From Hyperoplus lanceolatus (taxonomy: Eukaryota > Chordata > Actinopteri > Uranoscopiformes > Ammodytidae), in NCBI GenBank assembly GCA_026929865.2, contig CM049398.1:17335501-17399500 (forward strand): DNA of 64,000 bases. Reading direction: 5' to 3'. The position numbers and the translations under genes are program-made. Of the stretch, positions 50,843 through 63,065 are shown piece after piece (positions within the stretch are counted from its first letter, which is position 1; each line of letters begins with the position of its first letter). Under the pieces are notes generated by a model, which was not told the DNA's origin, ran no database searches, and worked only from the letters and a program-made list of their open reading frames with translations.

Positions 50843-52422
50843 TGCCCTAGTGTGTTCCGAATATAAGCAGGAGAAGAAGAAGCGCAACCGGCTAGCCCGT
50901 TAGTCAAACTTACCTAATCGGTCGTCAATCAATCTTCTTGTGTATCAATGTTTTGGCATGTGCTCGCTGGTGGTGTTTTGGCTGGTGCTCGCAGCTTCTT
51001 GTTCACTGCAGCTCACTTTACCTCCAATGGCGTCACTATTGGGAAGGAATTTCTGAAGGTTCCATAATGCCCCTTTAAGAAATGTGTGTAAGTCATGTAT
51101 CATTGAACTGTGCATAGCTTCTTTCTATGATTATGAATCTTTCCTTATACATGTCAAGTCATGTGGTTTGTTTAATCACACCACAATGTTCTTTAAATTG
51201 ACACATGATATTATTTTATTACGTTTATTCCTCTAGATAATCTCTCTGTCTGACTTGACTTCTGAAACACCCTGCTGGACACCCTCTGTGGCTACATGTC
51301 TGTTTAGGAAGGTGTTTAATACGGATGATCATATAGATGGCCTAAATGTGAGGTTATAAGCCATGGGAAATATAAATCTCTTAAACAGTTTCAACTTAAC
51401 CACAGCTATGTAACCTTTATTAAGATGGTTTTTTTTATTGCTGGTCACGGGGTTGTATTCATTTTTAGCTATAGTACCGCAGTAATAAACTTGCAACTGA
51501 GTAATAGTGTTATATCAAATTTGGCCTCTGGGTGGGAGCAACAGACCAGGCATTGCATTAGATGAGCCTGCGCTTCTGAGGAGAACCAACCATCAGTGTG
51601 ATATGAACCCCAATCAAATTATATTGATGTGATGTATATTACTATAATATTCTGATATTTGTGTTGTGAATGGGACTGGTGGATTGCCATGTGGGACTAA
51701 GCTAGCTGTTCATGCTTAGTGATGCTCCAACATGTTGGTGACATGACCTTTACGAAGTCCTCTGACTTTGTAACAGCTAATCAGTAGGCTAAATGTATGA
51801 TCATTTATTCAAGGTGATAAACATATAAAGTGATTTCACATTGAACTTGCCCAACAATGCAGTGCTGTGATAAAACAGTCCTCCATATACGTGTAACTAA
51901 TTAAATGGCTCCAGAATTCAGAAAAACTATTTGGGAACATGACAACATTTTATGCAGTCTGTCTGACAGGCTCACCTCACAGCCAAATGGGGAGGGCCGG
52001 GTTTATAAGAGGGTAAAGTAAAGTATAGCCATTAAAAAAATTCACCCATAAATGATCATTTAATCTCACAATACGTCAGCCAGACAGTTGTGAATGCATC
52101 GTGAGTTCTACCTTGATCCCAGTCCTGTATGACTGACAGTACCGGTTAACAGAGAAGGGAAAGTGAAATGCAGGATATGGAAAAAAGAGTCAAATAGAGC
52201 AGCCAAGACAGAAGAATAGGGAGTGAAGAGGTTTCGGCAAAAATGCTGGATCTCATCCCGCCATAGTGCAGCTTTAGGAAGCCGAGTTTTCTTGTCAATT
52301 CCTCAGATGCAATAACAAGATAGAGCTCTGTGTCCACAAGTTCCTCAATTGAAGTATAAAGACATCAAGACATAAAGAGTGTCTATCTGCAATAGCGTCC
52401 CTTGATGGGAAGGAGAAATATG

Positions 52423-52424
<2 letters not shown>

Positions 52425-52486
<62 letters not shown>

Positions 52487-52677
52487 GTGTGTGTGCGCGC
52501 AAGTTAGGGAGAAGGTCTTCAGCTTGCGTGTGTGCTGTCGAGTGTGTGAGATATTCTTTGAAAGATGTGGATAGGATGCGTAGGGAGGGCAAGTGACTGG
52601 GCTTGTGTAAGATTGAGAGAGTATGGGAAATGAGAGCCTATGCTGGTAGAGGACAAGCTGATGGTGGATATACAATC

Positions 52678-52718
<41 letters not shown>
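52425..52718. repeat. (GT)n tract and (GA)n tract
   Basis: About 75 bp of GT with GCGT interruptions lie at 52425-52500, and about 33 bp of GA at 52686-52718. Unique sequence lies between them. Confidence 0.9.
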
Positions 52719-52720
<2 letters not shown>

Positions 52721-53408
52721 TAGACAGAGGGAAAAAAGAAGTGATATTAAAATGTTGCAAATAACTTACGGACGTTAGAGGGTGTTAACATATGGGCCTC
52801 CAAATTTGGAGGACAAGTGAATGTCAAGGGGAAAATCCGCCGTATTTTTTGATTCTCAACAGGTCTAGCAGTTCAGTCGACTTCCCAAAGGCAAAAACCG
52901 GGGGACTAAAGGTACAGTCTGTGGTTCCTTCAAGAGGCGTTTTAAAGTCAAACTCTATGTTTGTTTCACCTCTAACCATCCAAACGTTTTTTCCTTGTAC
53001 TGCTCACATATGCACTCTTGCACTGTGAGTTGTTCCTTTGTCTCTCATGCCACTATGAGTTTCATGATCTGATATCCAGGCTAGGCCTTGTCTTGGAAGC
53101 TTGGATGAATCTGAGTCTTGTGCGCCAACTGAATAGATGTGTTTTTTTTATAATTTGCCAAGCAGCCATCACATGCAAATGCTGTAAACTGTAAGTTGAC
53201 ATGCTTTATGTGTTTGTTAGAGAGAGGAATTGGCTAATAAAAGGTAGAGTGCGCAATAATAAATGTACGGTGCCAGACGTAACCGGGCACCGTAAAGACA
53301 CATGGCGGGTGTACTGATACTGATTTCAATACCAGAGCTTTTTTTTCTTTAATATTGTTTCTACCCTTCTTCTTCATCTGCAGATCGGAATGGGCCTTTT
53401 AGAACCTG

Positions 53409-53592
53409 GAAAATCAGTGAATATCTCTTCATAATCTATTACCTATATGTTTGTTTTTGCGCTGAACGAAAATCCAGTGTTAATACACCGCCTATAGGCT
53501 CTGTAATACACGGTACTGACAGGTAGCGGATCTGATTTTTTACAAAAAGTGAATTCGTCAACAAGCGTTATCCAGAATCACTGACTCCACCT
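53409..53592. mobile_element. TTAA-type foldback MITE, copy 4 (5'-truncated)
   Basis: This is recognised by AAATCAGTGAATATCTC, the central AAATCCAGTGTTAATACA region and the intact right end AATCACTGACTCCACCT followed by TTAA. The left outer 50 bp are missing and the middle is shortened. Confidence 0.75.
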
Positions 53593-53948
53593 TTAATACC
53601 TAATGCCATGTATTTTGCCATGATCGATTCGTATGGTGTAAATGTGTACATTGTTCATGCACTTGGTAAACATCTACAACTACATATGCTCGGCTCAGTA
53701 TCTGCCGCAGGGCAAGACTTTAGCATGCTCTTATCCTCTGATTTTTCTTTCTTTTCTTTCTACACATACGTTTTACAAAGTCAACCAGGTATGTGAAGTG
53801 TCACTCAGAGTTGAGCAAAGACTCCCGGATGCGAGATGATGTGCCCTTCTTTTTTTCTTTTTTACTCTTACGTTCTAGCTGTTCTTTGTGTTCTTTAATA
53901 AATGAATACTGTTCATCCTCTCTTATATCCTCTCATTCACTTACTCTC

Positions 53949-53953
<5 letters not shown>

Positions 53954-54013
<60 letters not shown>

Positions 54014-54015
54014 GT
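53954..54015. repeat. (GT)n microsatellite
   Basis: About 60 bp of GT with TTTGTG and TATG interruptions lie in the upstream intergenic DNA. Confidence 0.92.
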
Positions 54016-55365
54016 ATGTGTTTGTTAGCGTGTGTGAGTAGAGAGTGTCTGGTGCCTGGGGTGAAATCAGGCAGATAAAAGGTAGTGATGAGGTCTGGAT
54101 CGTCATCATCCTGACAGCTGTAGATTAAATTAAAGAACTTCTGACAAATCAAACAGATTTCTCTCTCTATCACTCCCTGTCTTTATCACCATCTCTCCCT
54201 CCTCACCCCTAGAGCCCTCATCAGGCAAGCTGAGTGCAGAACTTGAAACAAAATGGATTTCATCTTTAAGGGCTTGGCCAGGCTTTGAAACGGCACCAAC
54301 TGCCGGGCCTGCTTGTCTCTCTTTCTCTCTCTTTTGGACTCGCTTTTTTTTTTTTTTACCAAATACTTCAACAAACTTGAGCTATATTGTGACAGATAAA
54401 GGTAGAACATCAGTACTTCAAACCCTGACAGTAATTGAGAGATGAAACAGACACATTTTCCAGGTTCTAAGAGGCCCACTCCGATCGGCACATCAAACGC
54501 ACCCACTCGGGATTCCAGGCAATGGCAGAGAGCGATGCTCCGCTCCCACTGGATCTAAATGCCGCCGTAATAAGATGTTAGTACTTCCTAATGTGGTCTA
54601 TTGGCAGTTAAACCCACTCTGATATAAAAATTAAAGTCAACTAGGCCCACTGCACATAGGTACACACAAACACACACACTCAAAAGATAGCTACTGCCAT
54701 CATGGAAATGTATCTGTCATGGAAACATTGCCCCCTAATGTGTGGCCTTCATGTGAATGTCAATCTAACATTTAACAGATTCATAATGAAAAGCGTAATT
54801 CAGACACATGCTCCCCACAAAGAGAGTAACTTAGCCTGGCATTCCCAGACCTGCCACTAGGTGCTGGCAAATTAAATTCGCTGCGCCCGTTGGTCTGGAA
54901 ACTCTCCGTAGAAACTTTTTCTAAGAGACCAGAAATCTGGGCTCACGTTTCAATTGGTTCTATCTAATATGGGCGGGCCAGAGCCCTTTGTATGGTACTC
55001 TGGGGAGGACGTAACCGGATGACGACAGTGACATGCATGCAACGTCGAAGCCGTGATGGTAAACATCAAAGATGGCTGCGGATATGTTGTGCGAGTTTGA
55101 GACTGCTTTGGCCTCGACCCTTTACGATTTGGAAGATGGCACTCAAATATTTCATTAGCAAGTAAGTGGAATGTTTTGTTTTGCCGACCGACCACGGCAA
55201 ACATTTAATTTAACAGTTTAACAGCTGTTCGCTAAACGAACGGGGCTTACGTCACCTTGTGCATCGCTCTGATTGGTTGCAGTGCTATCCAACTGCGTGC
55301 AGTGGCATTTGAAATGCACGAGTAGGAGCCGCACCTTGAGTTGTAAATTACTATTGATCGTGGCC

Positions 55366-55965
55366 AGACCTAGCCTGGCTCCGCCCGCCCGCCCGCCTAC
55401 TTCCGTACAAATTTCATTTTCCCTTCAGTAGACAGTCTGGGTGTACAGTGCATTTCCCAGCTTTCTCCGGAGAATCTACAGTCGTCCAATCAGCGAACAG
55501 AGCGAGTGGCTGAGAACGATGACGTCGAAGTCGCGCTCCAGTTTCAGTTGAATGCTGCGTTCCTTTATACTCGGAAGAAGGAGATTTCCGACTTGGTAGT
55601 TCCAAGTTCCGACCTGTTCCAGTGCATCTGCTCGCGAAAGTATGGACGCCTAAAACCTTTCTCATCCAAATAACTAAACGTTAGGCTCTAACAAGTTACT
55701 GTTGCCATTCATAGACTAAAATATGTAGTGAAGTCGGAAATTTCCGAGTTCCCAACGCACCGTCAAAAGCCGGCTCATAACACATGTGACGACCAAACGT
55801 GATGCGATTGGTTGGCTAATCCAGAGTGGCATTGGCCAATAGTTTTAAACTTCGACAGACACCCGCCTCCAAGTGAGTGAACGTTTGCCAATTACAGCAC
55901 TTCCAGACCTTCTGTACAAATGAAATGAAGTACGATGGTCTGGTTGGACCAGGCTAGGCCAGACC
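55366..55965. mobile_element. middle nested inverted-repeat element
   Basis: The left end AGACCTAGCCTGG, leading to CTTCCGTACAAATTTCATTT, is mirrored on the right by AAATGAAATGAAGTACGATGGT leading to CCAGGCTAGGCCAGACC. The ends also resemble those of the outer element, so both may belong to one superfamily. Confidence 0.6.
55556..55759. mobile_element. innermost inverted-repeat MITE
   Basis: The left part TGCGTTCC leading to CTCGGAAGAAGGAGATTTCC faces the right part GGAAATTTCCGAGTTCCCAACGCA. This gives arms of about 35 bp in a 204-bp element. No coding capacity is seen. Confidence 0.6.
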
Positions 55966-56007
55966 CTCTATCGTTCAAGATATCAGGGTCTGGATTTCCA
56001 GACTAGG

Positions 56008-58823
56008 AGTAACTGACAACTGTGTCAAAACATTCTTTTTTACTGCCTGAATGCCATGTTGTCAGTCTATCTACTGTAGCCTCCATCTCCATGTCAACAT
56101 TTTGACTCAAATTTATAAAATTCCACATGGTTTTAAAAGTCAGATAATTTTAAGAATTTTAAAATAGTTAACTGTTGTCTGTTTAAGATTGCCTTTATAA
56201 AGTACACATCTGGACCAATGATAGTTAGGATATTATTATTTATTTTAAATTTATTTGTCTCTTTGGTGCTCATCTTGTCATTAAAATAAACAAAAAGACT
56301 AAGAGCTAAACATTTTGCCTCCCACAGTATTCATGCTGCAACTAATCATTACATTTAATATCGATGAGTCATTTTTGTTTTAAAATGGCAGTGAACTTAC
56401 AATTAATTTAGCAAAACAAGCAAATCCTCGCTGGCGGTTGAGAAGTTGTGATATTTTTGCTCAAAAAACAACATTAAATTATTAACTGCTAATCAAAAGT
56501 GCTGCTGATTAATTTGATGTCCATCAGCAGGTCAGTTCAACTAATTGTTGCAAATCAATACGACAAACTTATGTGGAAGGATAAAGGAGGTCCAGGAAAT
56601 CATATGAGCTCATACATTTTTTTAATTTATGAAAACTATTTTGAATTGTTTTATTTGTTTGATGATTTAATATAAAAGGAAATGAAACAGCTTATAAATA
56701 TTCTTTATTTACTAATAATTTCACTAAAATTTCTTCCGACTGGCAGAGGAGTCTGTTTAGGGGGGATACATCCTAAAAGGGTGATTAGACAAGCTGTAGT
56801 AAACACAGAAAAATTGAGACCACACAGCATTTTGAAGAATCCCTCCAGTCACTAGAGAGCAGTATTGGGCAGCTGTGTGTGTGTGTGTGTGTGTGTCAGG
56901 GTGTGTGTTTGTGCGTGCGTGCGTGCATGCATGCGTATAAGGGTGTTTGGACTCAAAAGAGCCGAAGCTTCAGCAGCTGGTCAAACAGACTGAGTAGGGG
57001 TTCAGGAGCTTTGTGTGTGTGTGTGTGAGCGAGTGAGGGAAGGAGTGGTGCAGACTGCTAAAAAAAGAGGCCTTCTTCTTACGCGACTCCTCGGCCCTGC
57101 TGCTCAAACCAACAGAATTAATAGGCTCGTTTGCCAAGAAAAACACTCTAATCAGTGGGTTTCCTCTCATTAAAAGTTAATTAGTTTGACATGAGTTTCC
57201 TGCAGAAGAAAGTATTGGCCACTTAGAACTCATTAGAGCCAAAGGAAAACATCACACTGAGGAAAGCTGGAGGAGAGGAGAGGAATGGAGGAATGGGGGG
57301 CACCCACACACACACACACACACACACATTAATACACAGTAATACACTGCACACACTGAAAGGGCCCAAGCTCCAGACATGTGCCTTACTCGGTTATTCC
57401 AAAATGTTAATGACATATGTAAACATGCACGCCATATACTGTGTATACTGACATGAAGTTGTGAAGTCTTGTTTGTATGATATTTCTTTTCTTTTCTGAC
57501 TGGACTGTATCTGTTCTAAAATGTACTGATGGAAATGAATATTGAATTTGTTTAAGCACAGTATTTGAACATATAGAATGTTAATGTTTAAGACGTGTTC
57601 AAATGTGTGTACATTTACATATTTTGAAGATGTTAAACATTAAATCCTTTTGCTTCCATAAAAAGAAGCAAACGCTTACATGGAAAAAATATTGGTTATG
57701 AAATGATGAGAGAGCATTCAGCCCTTTAGCTAAACAGAAGCAAACCTTTACACAAAGTACTGCATTTCTTTTTTCAAAATTAAGACAAAAAACTAAAATA
57801 TTGAGCAAGGAAGACATTTGCTCCACAAGACATCATTGTGCTTCTATCTCTTTAGCATAGTGTTTCTGGGCTTTACTACAACACTGAAGCAGGTGTGGAT
57901 AGCTTCTCAGCACTCACTTCAATTCTTCATTCAACACATTTCCATAGAGGAAATTACGAGACTCACATTGGAGACAAAGAGAGAGAGAGAGAGTGGAAAT
58001 GAAAGACAAAGTATGTGTCTGCTATCAGAAAGTCAGGAAAAAGTATTACACAATTTTATGGCTTCTTATAGTAAAAAGGAAACAGTGTTGGGGAATTATT
58101 ATTAAAATGACATCAGGTGGATCCCAGTCTCCATTTGGGATGAATTTGGATTTCGCCAACCTAACACTGTTAAATAACTTCAGATAAAGACAACAAAAAA
58201 AAAACTGGTAGATACACACACACACACACACACTTCCTCCTTTGCTCCATCTCTCCACTCACTGCCCTCTCTCCGGTCTCGATGATCTGTCCAGTCTGCT
58301 CAGACTTCCTCTTCTTAATGAATCATGAAGTTTGACTTGCACCACTTAATAAGCAACGCTTTGCAGCGAGCGGGTGGAAAGCGCAGAGTTTGTTTTGCTT
58401 TAATTAGTCAGTGCAGGTTCCGTGGGCAAAGGGGGGCTGAGCTGAGTGTGAAGGGCCCGGGCCCCATGAAGTGGCATCAGACTGAGGAAATGCTGAGAGG
58501 CAGGCCCCGCGCTGCCAGGTGGCCGCAAGACGAATGGGCGCGGGCACAGACCGAGACGGGGCAGGAAACATAGAGGCATGGCTCTGCGGACTGAAGAACA
58601 ATGATAGGAAATGTCCTGGAGAAAAACACACCAGCCAGTGGTGAAAGAGAGAAGGAAAGAAAGACGTTGAGTGAGGAAAGGAGAGAAACGGTGGACAAAG
58701 ACGAAAGAAAAAAGTTAAGGAGGAAAGAACGTTGAAGATTGAAGAGAAAACATAGACTAATAATTAGTGTTACTGTTCTTCAGTGTATAATTTTCAGATA
58801 CTTTGTTAAACATTTTTGCCTAC
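56008..58823. other. upstream intergenic segment
   Basis: This is AT-rich unique sequence with short GT (56873-56895), CA (57306-57328), GA (57977-57992) and CA (58214-58232) tracts. No gene is supported. Confidence 0.6.
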
Positions 58824-58827
58824 TTAA

Positions 58828-58979
58828 AGGTGGTGTCAGCGATTCTGAAGAAAGATTGTTGTCAAAATCCCTTATTGTCAAAATCAGTGAATGTCACCTC
58901 ACGTTCCGCTTCATATCCGTAGTGTGTGCACACTGAAAATAAATCTGGTGCTAAAACACAGCCTAGGTTCTGTAAACCT
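58828..58979. mobile_element. TTAA-type foldback MITE, copy 5 (left half only)
   Basis: After a TTAA the sequence runs AGGTGGTGTCAGCGATTCTG through the ACACAGCCTAGGTTCTGTAAAC centre and stops, so only one arm remains. The junction at about 58980 leads into sequence that looks like part of a hAT-type element. Confidence 0.75.
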
Positions 58980-59513
58980 TCCCTCCCTATAAACAAACTA
59001 AGCGACCATTTAGGATCGCCACTGCCACTAGGGGCCCCTAAATGGTGTTAATCCGGCGTATTACGGTCATTGTGAAACAAGGTAAATCTCAACGAGGTAA
59101 ATCACCAGTAAAAAACTAAAAATTTCAAAAACACCACTGACTTTCATGCGGGGTTTGATTCCCAGTCAGAGAGAGATTAGTTTTTGTCACAATGGCCCTA
59201 ATACACTGACTGTTGTTTTGAATTAGCCCACTTAATAAATTCAGTCAAATAAAGTTGATACATTTTACAGACATTAGTTGATGTGTCAACAAGCCCAATA
59301 ACTTATATGCATAACAAGCTTGAAATATACCCACCCCTTCCCCCTTTATACAAGGCTGTGAAGGGGGTTACCATCCTGACAGTTTTGAGAATTAACTGCC
59401 AATCCTTTTTGTAACAGAATGGATCATCAACGCGGCAGTTGTTGCAGTGGTTAAGGACGCCGCCTGGAGACGTGGGATGTAATCCTGGCGCTGGAAACCT
59501 TAGGTATGCCACT

Positions 59514-59555
<42 letters not shown>

Positions 59556-60027
59556 CATTCAAACCAAACTAAAAATCCTCAACAAACTCAAACTCAAAAA
59601 CGTTCACCACCAAAACTTGCGTTCATTTGCCTTCGTAATTTTCCACCAGCTCGAATTTAAATTTCCATTTCTGACTAAAACCTTCAAGGGAACAATCAAG
59701 ATGTATCGAGCCTGCTGGTTTGATGAAAGCCACTAATTTAGGCTTTTTTTGTCTAGCTACATTATCTTTTTTTGTGAACAACTGTTTTTTTGCAAATTCA
59801 CAGAACAGATTTCCCGAAGATAAAGTTATAAACATTTACTCCTTTTTCCAGCACTGTCCCATAATGTGAAGCTGACGGAGAAGGTCGGGGCAAATTCACA
59901 CCACAAACGAACTGTTTGGTCCGCCCCCGAGTGTGATTGCTGTATTAACACCTGCCTGAAAGATGCCGCATTCGGTGCGCAGTTTATATGCATTGATTAA
60001 TTGATTTTTGATGTAATAATTGATCTA
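58980..60027. other. upstream intergenic segment with transposon fragments
   Basis: It contains a GGGGCCCC-rich stretch (58985-59060) with hAT-like wording, a tRNA-SINE-like fragment (about 59432-59505) and a (GT)n tract (59517-59554). No gene is supported. Confidence 0.5.
59432..59505 (+). mobile_element. tRNA-derived SINE-like fragment
   Basis: The stretch GCAGTGGTTAAGGACGCCGC resembles an RNA polymerase III A box in a tRNA-derived head, and GGGATGTAATCCTGGC about 30 bp later resembles a degenerate B box. The right side runs into a GT microsatellite, a common SINE tail environment. No clear tail or target duplication was found. Confidence 0.4.
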
Positions 60028-60893
60028 CACCCAACAAAAATATAAACGCAACACTTTTGTTTTTGCTCCCATTTTTCATGAGATGGACTTAAAGATCTAA
60101 AATTCATTCCAGATACACAATTGTACCATTTCTCTCAAACATTGTTCACAAATCTGTCTAAATGTGTGATAGTGAGCACTTCTGCTTTGCTGAGATAATC
60201 CATCCCACCTCACAGGTGTGCCACATCAAGATGCTGATCTGACATCATGATTAGTGCACAGGTGTGCCTTAGACTGTCCACAATAAAAGGCCACTCTGAA
60301 ATGTGCATTTTTTTGCTTTATTGGGGGTCTGGGGACTCAGAACCAGTCAGTATCTGGAGTGACCACCATTTGCCTCATGCAGTGCAACACATCTTCTTCG
60401 CATAGAGTTTATCAGATTGTCAATTGTGGCCTGTGGAATGTTGGTCCACTCCTCTTCATTGGCTGTGCGAAGTTGCTGGAGACGGCTTATGGTGGAGAAA
60501 TGAACATTCAATGCACGAGCAACAGATCTGGTTGACATTCCTGCTGTCAGCATGCCAATTGCACACTCCCTCAATGCTTGTGGCATCTGTGGCATTTTGC
60601 TGTGTGACAAAACTGCACATTTCAGGGTGGCCTTTTATTGTGGACAGTCTAAGGCACACCTGTGCACTAATCATGATGTCAGATCAGCATCTTGATGTGG
60701 CACACCTGTGAGGTGGGATGGATTATCTCAGCAAAGCAGAAGTGCTCACTATCACACATTTAGACAGATTTGTGAACAAAGTTTGAGAGAAATGGTACAA
60801 TTGTATATCTGGAATGAATTTTAGATCTTTAAGTCCATCTCATGAAAAATGGGAGCAAAAACAAAAGTGTTGCGTTTATATTTTTGTTGAGTG
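60028..60893 (-). mobile_element. Tc1/mariner element, internally deleted, both ends intact
   Basis: This 866-bp element runs from CACCCAACAAAAATATAAAC to TATATTTTTGTTGAGTG with TA on both sides, so both termini and the long inverted repeats are complete. Relative to the copy at 44442 it has lost about 766 bp of the transposase between two TGGA tetranucleotides (60477-60480 marks the joint). It lacks the catalytic domain but could be moved by a transposase supplied elsewhere. Confidence 0.93.
60347..60595 (-). CDS. 82-residue Tc1 transposase remnant: HTH fused in frame to C-terminus
   Basis: The frame opens at an ATG (60595) with MPQMPQALRECAIGMLTAGM, then STRSVARALNVHFSTISRLQ, then the deletion joint, then QLRTANEEEWTNIPQATIDN and the normal transposase end. 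The helix-turn-helix of the DNA-binding domain is kept; all DDE catalytic motifs are gone. The frame is open across the joint. Such a protein could bind the element ends without cutting, as truncated repressors of other DNA transposons do. Expression is unproven, and it may simply be a relic. Confidence 0.55.
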   Translation of the reverse strand: MPQMPQALRECAIGMLTAGMSTRSVARALNVHFSTISRLQQLRTANEEEWTNIPQATIDNLINSMRRRCVALHEANGGHSRY

Positions 60894-60895
60894 TA

Positions 60896-61924
60896 TATCG
60901 GCTGCAGATGCTCCAGACTTTCCACTTCTTTAGAAAAATATATTTATTAATTATAAGCAGGAAAATAATTGTGGCCCATCATGCTAAAAGAGGTTGGCTA
61001 GGCACAGATTAAATGCAATTGTCTGAGTTATGATTGCATACAGTTGCTGGTTCTCATTGGCAATACTTCACTATTCCACCACAAGCCAGGACCCCAAAAT
61101 GATCATGCTTAGGGCCCCAAGATGTATATAGGGCTGGCCCTGTACTAGGCTGTGTAACAATGCTGAATTTCAGGGGGCATGGGGCCAGAGAGTCAATGAA
61201 TGGCGAATGTAAATTGAGTCTTAGCTGCTACCTTTATTTTACCTTCATCTGTTGGAGGCAAAAAAGTTTACAGTTACGACAGGATTCGATGATAGAGGTT
61301 TAAATCACTTTGCTGGTTCAAATTGTTTCATTTGGTTTGAAGACTGTTCCAAACTAAGCAGCCGCATGACAATTCAAATGCACCTAAGTATACATACAAC
61401 AGTAGTGGTCACTTCAGTGTATTCTGGCTTGAAAAGTTCTTATGAATAGTTGAGTTTAAAACTCTTGTGTAAACAAGGAGTGTTTTAGGTAAATTTCTCA
61501 TCATAACATACCACAGTAAGATGATTAGTCAACATGCAGAAAGCACAGTAGGACAAACATTCAGCTTGTTGTTAGAATTGGTACTGCAGCTCCTGGACAG
61601 TTTTTGGTGATTAAGCAGGAAGTGCCTTGAGCAATTTGAATTGTTGCAATTTTATACACACCAAATTATTTCAGGCTCTTAGCTATTTGAGAATTCAAAG
61701 TAATCCTCAGACCATCATTTTTATTTTGGATGCATGTCTCATTGTGCTTATGCGTACGTGTTTGTGTGAATGTGTGTGTTTACACCGTGGAGCAGTGGGA
61801 TCACAGGTATTAGACTCTCATCAGAGGCAAACCTTTGTAGAGTCAATATCAGAGGCTTCACCTCAGAGCCTGACCTTTTCAGCCTGTCCCCTCTCTAAAA
61901 GACCCCCCAATCCTTTCCCCTTTG

Positions 61925-61955
<31 letters not shown>

Positions 61956-62103
61956 CAACGATCAATCTTCTCCCGGTCACTACGACAGCAAAGCACAAAG
62001 CCAATCACGTCAACACGACTGGGCCGCCACTCTCACCCTCTGACGAAATGTCACTAGAGAGGCTATGTCAGGAGACCTCGGGCCTGTTAAGCGTCTGTCT
62101 GTG

Positions 62104-62138
<35 letters not shown>

Positions 62139-62561
62139 GTTTGTGAGAGAGAGCAGAGGATCTAGAGGATTCTGGCTTCACATTAATAGAGAGACAGATT
62201 TCGATGTGTATTTTACTATGTACTGTATGTGTGTAGTTGCAGCAAGAAAGTGAAGGTCTTTGATCCAATTACACTCTGCTTTGTAATAAAGCGGGACTCT
62301 GCTTTGTCTATTGAGATCACGCCCGAGGCTACGAAAGACGACACCATCATATCACACTTAAATAAAAGGGCAGCAGTTGATATGTTGGTTAAGGGGACAG
62401 TCAGTTTAAAGTAAGACAACACAATAAAGCTATAATATACTTTCATTAATCAATCAGGAATCAATTAACATACCACAGACGTCTTACCCTGAACAATTAT
62501 GCTTCACATGGACTAATGGAACAATGAGTGATATTTTATTTATTGTTTTGCTCACAGTATA
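60896..62561. other. upstream intergenic segment
   Basis: It contains a hAT-like terminus (61076-61142), a CA tract (61927-61954) and a GT tract (62096-62140). No gene is supported. Confidence 0.55.
61076..61142. mobile_element. hAT-like terminal fragment
   Basis: On the minus strand the end reads CAGGGCCAGCCCTATATACA and then CTTGGGGCCCTAAGC. That matches the general look of fish hAT termini, which start CAGGGCCGGCCCT with a downstream GGGGCCCC. It may be one end of an element whose other side lies near 58985-59060. Confidence 0.4.
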
Positions 62562-63065
62562 TTACATAAAAGGACTCTGGCCAATGAAATGCAGGATGGA
62601 GCCCGGCCAATGCTGTGTAGTGTATACTACTACCTTACCTGGGTTACATTGTTTTTCCTTGTGAAGTGGGATGCCAAGAAATGAGGCTTCAGAGCCCATC
62701 TGAGTCTCACATTCCTGCAGACAACCAGCCTGCTTTCTCCTGCCAAGCTCACCTGGACTGCCTAACCTGTGCCTGTGACCCAGTGGTGCAGTACAGCTCT
62801 GTATGTGTAGAGCTGTCGGCTGAATCAAGGAAAAGTGGCGGGTAACACTGGTATGTAAGACAAAAAGGTTAGCAAGGTGCAGGACATACACTGAGGGAAG
62901 CTCAACCGCGCCAAATGGCGGTACAGTTTGGAAAGCTTCTGGTGCGATATGACTGACCCCTTTCCTTGAAGCGACATACTGTATAGCATAATCATCTCTA
63001 CGGCATACTAAAACATCAAAATTGTTATTTCTTTCAGTATCTGGCCACGTTTGTGGCGCAACCAT
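62562..63065 (-). CDS. unrecognised ORF of up to 167 codons, doubtful
   Basis: This is the longest non-repetitive open frame outside dock10. I recognise no domain or family in it. It contains several Cys and His but in no known metal-binding spacing. It has no good splice-site pattern or conserved neighbour. The first codon of the open stretch is not ATG. It may be a chance open frame or a decayed transposon gene. Confidence 0.15.
   Translation of the reverse strand: MVAPQTWPDTERNNNFDVLVCRRDDYAIQYVASRKGVSHIAPEAFQTVPPFGAVELPSVYVLHLANLFVLHTSVTRHFSLIQPTALHIQSCTAPLGHRHRLGSPGELGRRKQAGCLQECETQMGSEASFLGIPLHKEKQCNPGKVVVYTTQHWPGSILHFIGQSPFM

Larger units (their letters stand above)
49758..54831. other. 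upstream intergenic segment
   Basis: There is no supported gene. It contains a hAT-like terminus at about 50790-50842, GT tracts at 52425-52500 and 53954-54015, a GA tract at 52686-52718 and a truncated foldback MITE at 53409-53592. The rest is AT-rich unique sequence. Confidence 0.6.
54832..56007. mobile_element. nested inverted-repeat elements (outermost of three)
   Basis: The outer ends are inverted: TAGCCTGGCATTCCCAGACC on the left and GGTCTGGATTTCCAGACTAG on the right. Inside it lie a second inverted-repeat element (about 55366-55965) and, within that, a third (55556-55759). The block is GC- and CpG-richer than its surroundings. Short coding frames here have no recognisable similarity. 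Confidence 0.65.
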
